Source: Orobanche coerulescens
Lineage: Eukaryota; Streptophyta; Magnoliopsida; Lamiales; Orobanchaceae
NCBI GenBank assembly: GCA_033398695.1
Contig: JAWKAU010000043.1
Span: 124,001 to 188,000 of the forward strand
Reading direction: 5' to 3'
DNA length: 64,000 nucleotides
Below the pieces are notes generated by a model. It did no database searches, was not told the DNA's origin, and saw only the letters and a list, made by a program, of their open reading frames with translations. The first letter of the stretch is position 1, and each line of letters starts with the position of its first letter. This document shows, in pieces, positions 11,111 through 20,722 of this stretch. A program made the translations under genes and the position numbers.

Positions 11111-11679
11111 TAGGGATGGCAATTTACTCGCGGGTAACGGATAACCGCGGGCACCCGACCCTAATAGGTGCGGGTTTGGTAGGCATTTGGTATCCACGGA
11201 TAGCTTCGTGGTATGAAATTACTATCCATTAGGTTCGCGGGTATGGATATGAATAGCTACTATCCGTACCCGCAAAACCCATTTACCCGCGAAAAACACC
11301 CGCGAAGATACCCGCGAAATACCCACAAAAATACCCGCGAAATATCCATAAAATATTCGAACAGATTTTGAATTCGGTATGATGTACTATTATTTTAATC
11401 TTTTTGTATATACTATATATGAATTTTTGAGTTTGATTTATAGATATTAATTTGTGTGAAATTTTTATTTATATTGAATTCATTTATTTGCATCGCGGAT
11501 ACCCGACGGGTGGCGGGTTGCGGATACCCAACGGGTGGCGGATACCCACGGGTCGCGGGTGTGGTTGGCAAATCATACCCATCGCGGGTCGCGGGTCGGG
11601 TCGCGGGTACATATTTACCTTGCGGGTACGGATGTGGATAGGCACTATCCGCGCCCGCCGTACTCGACTGTCATCCCTA
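11111..11679. mobile_element. hAT MITE, about 569 bp, CGCGGGTA-rich
   Basis: The ends read TAGGGATGGCA and, inverted, TAGGGATGACA. Flanks are ACTATCAT and GTTATCAT (6 of 8 identical, both changes transitions), consistent with an aged 8-bp duplication. Both halves are rich in CGCGGGTA/TACCCGCG motifs, giving subterminal repeats. Short frames here are compositional artefacts. Confidence 0.82.
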
Positions 11680-11784
11680 GTTATCATATCCACGTCCACA
11701 TGTATTTGTAGGATATGTAGGACGAGATGTAGACTAACAAGAAGTACGCTACCGGACAATGTGCTCTCATGGACCACCACCAGA

Positions 11785-11808
11785 ATCATCATCATCATCA
11801 TCATCATG
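11785..11808. repeat. (ATC)n microsatellite
   Basis: About eight ATC units. Confidence 0.8.
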
Positions 11809-13060
11809 AGACATTCACTCTTCCCTTCCTTTATTTTGCATAATGCCAGCTTGTGCACATAATACACATGCTGACTCACAATAACGTTAATCATCTTCAT
11901 GCACTCCTCCAATCCCCTTTGGTTGTCGATACCGCCTCAAAACAGTTAATCTCAATGCATTTCAAACATGCATCTTCAGAAATTGATACCTAAAACATCT
12001 ACACGAGTATTTGCATAATGAGAATTTAGAAATTAACTACCTCCTTATTAAAACATGTATAGAAGTACAAATGACCAGGGTTTTTGAACTTCCAGTGTAT
12101 ACAACATGGTCGTTCGATATCAAAAGCTCTAAGCATATTCCCGCATTTGGCATCTAGATAAGGTACAACCTTGCAAGCTCATATATGGAGAACAAAATAG
12201 ATTTCTAGAATACATGAAAGAAAATTGATTTTCACAATATAGGAAATAATAACAAAAATAGTAATCGATCATTTTAAGTACATAATTAAATTAATGAATA
12301 TGGAATTAGACGTATCGTAATCACATATATATTACCAAAAAAATAGTGACTATGATCTAGATCAATGAGGACCTCAATAGAGACAACCTTCAAGTATGTA
12401 AAAAAGGATTTAGTATGAGTATGATCCCACTGGAGAGCTCTCTCATTGGGCCTGATCCTCATATCCACAACTAACGGTCTGCATTGCGCTTCCCACAGTC
12501 CATGCCAAATATAAGATAGTGCACACATACGACCTTAACAACCTTAAGTGTATCACCTGCAGTACTCCAAAATATCCCTCGGCAAATCTATCACTAATCC
12601 GGTCTAACATATGAACCCCATGTCTAAGAAACAGATACTGATTGTACACACTCCCCATGGATGGAACATCATCCCCACGTACATCAGAATTAGAACCTGC
12701 AGATCTAACAGCGACCTCTGGCTGACCCTAAATCAAAGCTCATCCGACTGTGCATCCTGTCTCACTAGCCAGTTTAAGAACAAGGCAATCAACTACGCAT
12801 AACAACATTCGATGCACAACCCATTGATTCCTACCAAATCAAATACCCAAGAGATGACTCTATGAACTCCATGATAACATAATTACCTACAATTTAGAGC
12901 TCAGTTGTAATAGTCTTAATAATTCCCATGCTAATATATCCATTTATCAAACACTTCGATCTGTCCATATTGAGACTTTAAAAAAACCTGGTGATTAAAT
13001 ATATTTACGAAAAATAAAATTATTTACCAAATTAAACACCACATTTTGGTAACATGATCT
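11809..13060. other. Intergenic, no identified gene
   Basis: Several open frames of 60-80 codons on both strands (around 12290-12660) show no family motif that I recognise. I leave the region unassigned. Confidence 0.35.
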
Positions 13061-13925
13061 ATTTGAGTAACATTAATTTACAATCGAGCAATATAAGATA
13101 CATTCCAATAATATTGAACTGCACACCTAAAATGAACGAGTAAAAAAACATATTCGAGTAAAATTTCATCTCGATATATCCATTCAAATAAGCTAAAACT
13201 ATATTTGAGTCCGTTAAAACTCCTTTTGACTCACTCAAAAAATATCTGAGTCAGCCTATTGAATAAAACACTATTCGAGTAATCTAGAACAACAAAATCC
13301 AAATCGAGTCCAATCCAGTAACATTGACTCCATTCGAGTTGGACAAATTTAGTTCAATCCAATAAAACACCAATACGAGTCAACTGGAATTTGAGTCCCT
13401 TCAAATAAGAGTCACCAAAAAATGAATCGCCCTCCATTCGAGAAATGAAAACTAATCCGAGTAACATAACATACATGAGAATAGGAACTTCATTCGAGTA
13501 GCATTTTTTTTATTTACCTGGTTTCTAGCATTACCATCGTCAACTCGTGGAATAAGTCAGTCGAGATTCATCGGCGACGACGGCACAGTTGTGCATCGCA
13601 AAAGTCACTTAAATTCATTGTGGAAGAGGATTACTGAAATAGTTCTTGATGTCGCTCGAATTTGATTCACCTTGTCTGTTGTTTTGAACTCATTCGTATA
13701 TGTTGTATGAATGAATAAAAAATCAGTCTCAAAACTAGAAGTGACTAGAATTGTGGGTTACTCGAATGAAAAGGTAACTCGAATCGAATTACTAAAGTGT
13801 CATAAAATAACTTGATTTTGGTTATTGTTCGAGATAGGGATTCTTCGAGTATAATAAAATTACTCGAGTTGGTTTACTTGGGATATCTTTGCTATGTGAC
13901 TCGAATGCACAGTTTTCAAAAATGA
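13060..13925. repeat. Field of TCGAGT-like motifs changing orientation
   Basis: Between 13060 and 13500 there are about fifteen variants of ATTCGAGTAA/AATCGAGTCC (TCGAGT, TTGAGT, CCGAGT, ACGAGT). Between 13655 and 13920 similar motifs appear mainly in the opposite direction (ACTCGAAT). The spacing is irregular (roughly 20-60 bp). It may be a decayed inverted-repeat element with a central break near 13560, or a diverged minisatellite. Ends were not found. Confidence 0.5.
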
Positions 13926-13984
13926 TAATTTGAATATCAAATGAGGCCCGCATACTATTTAATTGAGGAGCACAAACCACTGTT

Positions 13985-14330
13985 CTAAGAATTCCCGCCT
14001 AGGTCGACTAATCCTCCGATTAATCCTAAAAGGTCATATATTATTCTGATTATTGCCTGGGCGCTTGTACTGGGCCTTTGGGTGATTAAACGGTCATCTA
14101 TGCGAGCTGGTCGAGTGCCCAGAAAGGCAAGTTAGGTGCGTGGTTAGACTTTTTTGTTTTTGTTTTTGTTTTTGTTTTTGTTTTTTGTTTTAATATTATC
14201 ATAAATCGCTAAACTGAGATATTATGGCTCTTTTATATCTATAAATGTGTTCAAATTTCCTAACTAGATAGGCGGCTAGGCGGTTGCCGAGTCTGTTATA
14301 CTTTTTTTTGTTCATTTTGTTTTAACAGTA
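13985..14330. repeat. GCCTAGG-type repeat with (TTTTTG)n tract
   Basis: Contains CGCCTAGGTCGACTAATC, TAGGCGGCTAGGCGG and a (GTTTTT)n tract at about 14150-14190. The text resembles common dispersed plant repeats built of CCTAGGCG words; no boundaries resolved. Confidence 0.4.
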
Positions 14331-14420
14331 CTAAAAATTTCTAAACTGAGATATTATGGATATTATGAACTCCTTTATACTTATAACAATATTTCAAATT
14401 TAATACATAATTGCTTATAT

Positions 14421-15575
14421 GTGAGTTTTATGCTCCGCAAATATTGTTTTGATGGCCTTTTTACGCCAATATGTACTACTCTTAAAGCTCGTGCCAGCCA
14501 CCATTGGCGTTGTCTCCTCCGCGTGGGTATTCAGGCACAAGATTTCATTTGTTGGACTCTTTGTAGTGGCAGCGGGGAGGTCAGTTTTTGGGACGACACT
14601 TGGATTGGGGTAGACCTATTTCATTTTATTTCAGATTACTGGTAGACCCCACCTTAGGATTACTGAGCTTTGGGTAGATGGGGGTTGGGACAGGGGTAAG
14701 CTAGAGTCCATTGTGGGTGAGGAGCTAGGATTTACCCCTCAGTTCATACAGGAGATTCTCGTGACTCCCATCGCCGAGGTGAATTTGGATAGCATGTGCT
14801 GGACTCTTACATCTTCGGGTGCTTTCTCACTGTCGTCAGCTTAGTCTCATATCAGGGTGAGGGATCAGGCTAATCTCATTTTCGGGGCCATCTGGACCGC
14901 CTTACTTACACCTACGATATCGGTGTTCATTTGGCGACTTCTACTGCGACGGATCCCGACTAATGATGTCTTACAAAGGAGGGGTGTTTCCATGGCTTCC
15001 AGATGCTCATGTTGTACCCATACCCATACCCATACCTACCATACCGAGACCATAACCCACATTTTCTTGGAGAGTGATGTGGCTCATGACGTGTGGGAGT
15101 ATTTTGGCGCATGGATACATTTATCCTTACCCCTTACAGATAATATTGAGCTCCTGAGTTTTTTATCACATGGCACACACTTTAGGCACGCAACTTTCAT
15201 TATTCCTTGTCTGATCCTTTATTTCATCGGGACGGAGAGGAATAGTGCAAAGCATAGGGCAGTTACTTTTCTTGCTTCTCATGTTATTGTGCACGTGGAG
15301 CGCCATGTTTCTTTATTAGCTGATGCGAGGCTTATTTCTTCAGAGTTCTAGGTGGGGTGCTCGCCTCCTGACCATTTTCAGCGAGCTCCTCCTTCCCCCG
15401 ATCAGACACATCGCCCCGTTCCGGTGGTTAGGCTTCGACTCGAGACCCCTTGGATAAAGCTGAACACGGATGGCTCCTTTGATAGGGATACTCAGATTGC
15501 TGGTGGTGGGGGTCTGATTAGAGATCATCACGGAGATCTCCTTCTTGCTTTCCACTCCTCTTTTCAGGCCTCTTC
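14421..15575 (+). pseudogene. LINE zf-RVT region and RNase H N-terminal part
   Basis: 14421-14645 reads SHHWRCLLRVG and GSGEVSFWDDTWIG, the conserved tryptophan/aspartate-rich linker. 14857-15351 reads FIWRLLLRRIPTNDVLQRRG then a Cys/His zinc-binding block (SRCSCC...THIFLESDVAHDVW). 15352-15575 reads WIKLNTDGSF, the first RNase H strand with its Asp, and GGGGLIRDHHGDLLLAF. A (CCATAC)n microsatellite around 15018-15045 lies in the zinc block and adds Thr-His repeats. Stops separate the frames. Confidence 0.78.
15571..15575. repeat. Left 5-bp target duplication (TCTTC) of LTR element
   Basis: TCTTC is repeated exactly at 23482-23486. Confidence 0.9.
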
Positions 15576-16406
15576 TGTAACACCCCCAATCCACTTAGAG
15601 ATATTACACATCGTAGATCCTTTCCTTGAGGATCTACCAGGCTGGTAACTAAAATCAAATATATCAACCTCGCCTTTTATGGCTAAAATGACCGATTTGG
15701 TCTTTCAATTAATACATACAACTCAATCTCAATACATACCCATGGAGGGGTCAAAATACAACACACTCCCGTACAACAGGGAAAATACTGCAGCAGAGAT
15801 AAAGTACAATTGAACCAATACGACATTGTATGGATCCTCATGTGATTAGTATCGATTATATTTCATCATCCTTCGTGTCAATCCTGTGTTATGCTCCCCA
15901 AAAACCTGAATGCAAAACATACATCCACCCCCCAATTACTCGGGGGTTAGCAAAATTCCACTATGTTGCTAGTGCAAGTACAAAGTGCAGATACGAGTCA
16001 TACAAATCGTATTCCAAGAGTAATTATGACAAGGAATCCGTAAGATCCAAACATAACGAAAAGAAATACTTCCCGAGGTATAGAGTTCGGTAAAACTTTC
16101 CAAATTCGAAAGATCATAAATCAAGAGAGCAACTTGTAAAATGGTTTAAAATGACCCCGGGAGTTTTAACAGAAAACCATTTAGGATTATTGAATCCTTC
16201 TATTTTCAAAGAAAACAAAAGGGGTCACAGCCCAACGAATTTTCTTTCTCAAATAAAAACCAACAACAATTCACAGGGTTCGAAGCTCACATCACGTGTC
16301 CTCAACGGACATAAAGTCAACATAATATAACCACCCAAGATACGAAATCTCGGTAACACGTCCAAGGTACTCGACCCGGAAAAACACATCTAAAATCATA
16401 TCCATA

Positions 16407-16677
16407 CCACCGTGATCACATGTCACGTCATTTCATGGTTGGATCAATCCCTTGTTGTCTCCTGACCACATGATCACAATCCATGTGTCACCGTAGGTTT
16501 TCTTATACCACCGTGATCACTTGCCACGTTATCTCACGGCTGGATCAATCACTTGTTGTCTCCTGACCACATGATCGCAAGCCATGTGTCACCGTAGGTA
16601 TCCTTAGGTTCTCACGGTTGCATCAATCACTCGTTGCATCCCGACCACATGATCACAAGCCATGTGTCACCGTAGAC
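16407..16677. repeat. Tandem repeat, about 2.7 units of 100 bp, in LTR
   Basis: Units share ACCGTGATCAC, GGATCAATCACTTGTTG, CTGACCACATGATC and CATGTGTCACCGTAG. The same array is present in the other LTR at about 21590-21860. Confidence 0.85.
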
Positions 16678-17584
16678 CCCGCCCATATACACATATTCAC
16701 AAACATGACACAGTATCCCAAGGGTATCCAAACAATTCACCCAAAGGCAACAAACACATAGCACAACACAATCACCGACGCACCGAAGTGGGATAATATA
16801 TGTATATTATCAAATCACAACACCAACATCGAACATATCCATAGGATTCACATAAGCATTCTCAAATACAACGTTCACAAAATATCCACGGTTTTGAAAG
16901 AGATCCTTTAACGAGGCTAAACCAAATATGTTGAAAGTTCATTCCAAACAACCAAACAAACACACCAAAACGATCACCAATCATCACATCCACAAAATAA
17001 GAAATGTATTAACAAGGTACTTGCCTTGAATAATCACAACCGCAGAGAATCGACCGAAGTAGGATGGCACGAACCGATTATGAACCCGCCAACTCTGCCG
17101 AACGCCAGCCCGCGACAATAAACTACGAACGACAATAACAATAATTAAAATGAATTCCATAGTACGGCCTAAAGTCGTTGACTTCAAGGAACAAACGACG
17201 AAAGTTCAAGGGTTTCCCCCAAAACGGCTAAGGACATTAATCGACCGGCAAAAACATGAAAACGGAATTCCAAACCGAAATATGGATATACAATCCATAG
17301 GATATGTTTAACAACATCATTTAACAACAATCGATACATCAAAATTGGATGGAATACGAAATCAAGAACAAAACACCCAAAAAGGTCAACTCTAGGGAAT
17401 TAAGAAAGAATAACTCGATCCGACGAAGAACAATCGATTAGATGATGTTATAATGACCTAGGATGCTCCAAAACACCTTGGATGGAGTAGAAATTGGCCA
17501 GGAGTCCAAACCCTAGTCGCCTCGTTTCGAACCCGTGGAGAGGAGAGGAAGGAAATGAAAAAAGTGGTGAAAAACGACTGTTAT

Positions 17585-17600
17585 CCAGTATATATACTGG
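17585..17600 (-). promoter_or_regulatory. Palindromic TATA box of the LTR (left copy)
   Basis: CCAGTATATATACTGG is a perfect 16-bp palindrome containing TATATATA. It sits 5 bp downstream, in element sense, of the palindrome array. The right LTR has the shorter CCAGTATATACTGG in the same place. Confidence 0.6.
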
Positions 17601-17605
17601 ACAGC

Positions 17606-17832
17606 TTAGCGTGCGCTAATATTCACTGATTAGCATGGGCTATCAATGTGTCAAAAACAAACATTCTGCCAAAAAGTACAGTTAGCGTGCGCTAACCACA
17701 AAAATTAGCGTGCGCTAACGAGACCTCCAGACTTAGTCCAGTAGCTTCTGGACTGCCTCAAACTACCAGTTAGCGTGCGCTATCCACAGCACCTTAGCGC
17801 GCGCTATCCACCTGGATGTAGCGTGCGCTATC
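17606..17832. repeat. Array of seven TTAGCGTGCGCTAA-like palindromes (left LTR)
   Basis: Copies begin at 17606 and recur to 17830 with variants TAGCGTGCGCTA and TAGCGCGCGCTA and one degenerate copy near 17635. Each is a self-complementary 10-14-mer. They lie immediately upstream of the LTR TATA box in element sense, an enhancer-like position. Confidence 0.85.
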
Positions 17833-18343
17833 GACTCTATGACAGCAACAGTACTCTCAAAAATAGGTACGTCTCCAACCGAAACTTCAAACTCAAGATA
17901 CGCACGGAAAGCTCCAGAATATGATCATAGTAAGAGCTTGAGCCCTAATCAAACTCACATGCGACCATGATAAGGGCCGAGACAATAAATACGAATGCGG
18001 ATACCCACAACTTTCAAAAATTACAAAATGGCCCAAAATGCCCGAAAATCACGATACGTGATTGAATAACCAAACCAAAGTTCACAACACGTCTAACAAA
18101 GTTAAACGGACTTACGGGAAACTCGAAACAATAGTTTCAAACGAGATTCGTAAGAATCGAACTCAAGTGCGGAAAATTCGCTAAGAAGCACGGAACTCAA
18201 TAAAACCACACCAAAACGAACTCGTACGTCAAAAAGTGTAGAATTAATCATCTTCAGAATGACGAAATGGTCACAGGCGAGCCGCTAAGATAGGCTTCCG
18301 CTAAAAAATAAAATTACCGAAAATCGAAATCGCGGATATTACA

Positions 18344-18362
18344 TACTACCCTCCTTAAAAGA
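18344..18362 (-). promoter_or_regulatory. Polypurine tract
   Basis: Minus-strand TTTTAAGGAGGGTAGTA directly abuts the TG of the 3' LTR, as expected for the plus-strand primer of reverse transcription. Confidence 0.75.
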
Positions 18363-18789
18363 TGTTTCGTACTGAAAATTAAAACAAGTAGGGAGAAGCA
18401 TTATCCCACCAGGAACATCTCAACGAGATACACAAGAACCGCATAACTTACGCCCATCGACGAAACGTTACAAGAACGCAAAGAGACATACGACGCGGAA
18501 GCATGCTCAACGACAATCATCACAATGTCACAAACAAGGACATAATAAAACCAACAAGTGTCACGTATCACCAAATAGATAGAACAATCAACTCAATTAT
18601 CCGAAAAATCAAGAAACAGAAGGCACCTAATACAAGAAAACACGCACAGTCGAAAAATAGAAATTAAACGCACAACGATCCCCAAAGGTAACCACGAAAA
18701 GCTCCGGTCACGCCGAAATTCTCAAAAACCACACTAGGTATCTTCGTGTCCTTTCGGATCAGGGACGAAACCTCGATCTCCGAACCTCT

Positions 18790-19225
18790 CAGTTACCGTC
18801 TCGCAATACACGACCCAGTGTCCCAGTTGACCGCAATCGAAACAGCTGACTAACAGTGAACGACAATTCTTCGCGGTATGGCCCGCTTGTCAAGAAGATA
18901 CTGAGCAACTGGCAACTTACGCTCCTCTGGACAATCAACTATCTCGAATATATTTTCCAACTGGAAAATCCAATCATCCCAGCCCAAAGCATCTGCAGCA
19001 CCAACAAAACGAGGGGGATTCATACGAACCACTTCTCGAAGCCACTAATTCGTACCAATGTTCTGGGACATATCTGTATTACGCTGAACGGCTTGAGTCA
19101 ACTGAGTCATCTGTGCAGCTACCTGCTGTAAAATAGTAGCAACACCGATACTAACACCATCACCGACAGCATGATCCCGATCACGCGTCTAATCGCCACG
19201 ACCACGACCTCTGCCCCTCGATATA
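18790..19225 (-). pseudogene. Rearranged gag remnant with zinc knuckle
   Basis: Reading leftwards: an Arg-Gly run (about 19225-19195), a Gln-rich stretch (ILQQVAAQMTQLTQAVQ), then MNPPRFVGAADALGWDDWIF with LENIFEIVDCPEERKLPVAQ (19032-18850), which matches the N-terminal capsid region of plant gypsy gag. It stops at 18850, and in another frame a zinc knuckle follows at once: CFDCGQLGHWVVYC (18844-18803), an exact C-X2-C-X4-H-X4-C. The rest of the capsid and all of pol are missing, so an internal deletion appears to have joined capsid start to knuckle. It is not a working protein now. Confidence 0.75.
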
Positions 19226-20706
19226 CTGAATAAGTAACCACTCAGCACAACAGAAAATCATAAAACATAATACATACCATGATTACCATCGTAAGGAAAC
19301 ACGCATGCGAAAATCACAGCAACTACGACATCGTTCGACGATTTCAGCGGCCCGAACGATAACCAACACACAATTAAAAAATATCATGAAACAATCACAG
19401 ATGTACATAATCATACAAACCCAAGCTCTAACAGCTTGCACAGTTGCGATAACACGCCAATCACTAAGAAGCAACAAACATTCAATACCAACATCACATC
19501 TCTCACAGAGGGCTAACACAACGAATGCGTGGCGAACGACTCAACGCTCACACCACCAATTCAATCACAACTCAGAGGGCCAACACCCTAACGACAATGC
19601 TAACATCATACACACATTCTATGACCACAACATGAAATGATATGTTTTAAAAACGAAATCACACCTTGCAAAAATTTGGAAACACCAGTTGAACTTAAGT
19701 ATCACATTTCAAAAAAAATAATACAAACAGCGTCATCGAGACTTTGAAAAACCGTCTCGTGATTGGTAAAAATTTTAGTGAAAAACTTGCAGAAATATTC
19801 GACCCTCGAGTCTTAGCAAATGTGTTTCTAAATCATTGAAAATATCTCAAAATATTTTGGTCCTCAAAGTGGAATAAGTTTGAAACATACTATGGCACTG
19901 GTAGGCACATTGAAAATACCGCGATAAAATAATCCATTTCAAAAGTACGTCCTGAAATTTATTTTCTAAGATACTCAAGGTTTTCAGAAATCCAATAAGC
20001 TAGAATGCCCAAAACTCATACGTATCGACATTCGCTTATACACATCATAGTACACGCATCAAATCGTTCAAAATCAAAACACTACATGTCTTTTACCGGA
20101 AAACAAATAGTCGAATATCACAGTCAAAAACCGCCTAGGATCGGGGCGAAACCACTGATCCATTCGAGGCCTCTAAGGACCCTCCTGAACTGGCTAGCGA
20201 ACAAGCTCGTGAATCCAGAGTGAAGTCATGGATTCCCCCGGGGCCTCGTCGGACCCTCCCGGAGTGAGCAAAGCGCACATATATACATCACCATTCCATA
20301 TTAAGCACAAAGGTTTCACGAGAATACTTGCAAAACGAGTAAATCATTTTGAAAATCCTTAGCAGCGGACAAAAACAACAGTCGAAAAGACATAAGCAGC
20401 AACAACACTCCCCATATACACAAAATATGAGAGTCAAATAAACACATATCATGAAACCAAAAATCTACATGAAGATTCCATCACTTAACAAATAATCATA
20501 CAAGTGGTCCACGTCACACGAGGCACAACACAAAGAAGGGAGACTTACATCTACAGGTCGCATGAAGATGATGATCACCCCATGATACTAATCATGACCA
20601 ACAAACTCAGACGACGCGTCGCGACATGACTCAGTCAGACAAAATCTGACGAGACAAAACTCAACAGACACAACTTGACCCGACAGCCTAGGTTTCCACA
20701 ACCTAA
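19226..20706 (-). other. Non-coding leader of the LTR element
   Basis: About 1.5 kb between primer site and gag remnant without sustained coding sequence; short frames lack family motifs. Confidence 0.6.
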
Positions 20707-20718
20707 GCTCCGATACCA
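20707..20718 (-). promoter_or_regulatory. Primer-binding site, initiator Met tRNA type
   Basis: Minus-strand TGGTATCGGAGC lies four bases after the 5' LTR end; one base differs from the usual plant TGGTATCAGAGC. Confidence 0.85.
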
Positions 20719-20722
20719 TTTA

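Larger units (their letters stand above)
15576..18343 (-). repeat. 3' LTR (left copy), 2768 bp
   Basis: Contains a tandem repeat of about 100-bp units (16407-16677), a palindromic TATA region (17585-17600) and an array of TTAGCGTGCGCTAA-like palindromes (17606-17832). Ends TG...CA. Confidence 0.92.

Noticed and set aside
11452..11912. Open frames of 136 and 142 codons on both strands
   Set aside because: They lie across a CGCGGGTA-rich hAT MITE and an ATC microsatellite and have repetitive translations.
12286..12658. Minus-strand frames as a possible LINE linker (YIW...)
   Set aside because: Only a very weak resemblance to LINE zf-RVT linkers; no supporting blocks nearby.
17606..17832. Possible CRISPR-like array
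   Set aside because: Units are short palindromes with irregular spacing in a plant LTR; no constant-length repeats or spacers and no cas genes. The same holds for 59756-60148.
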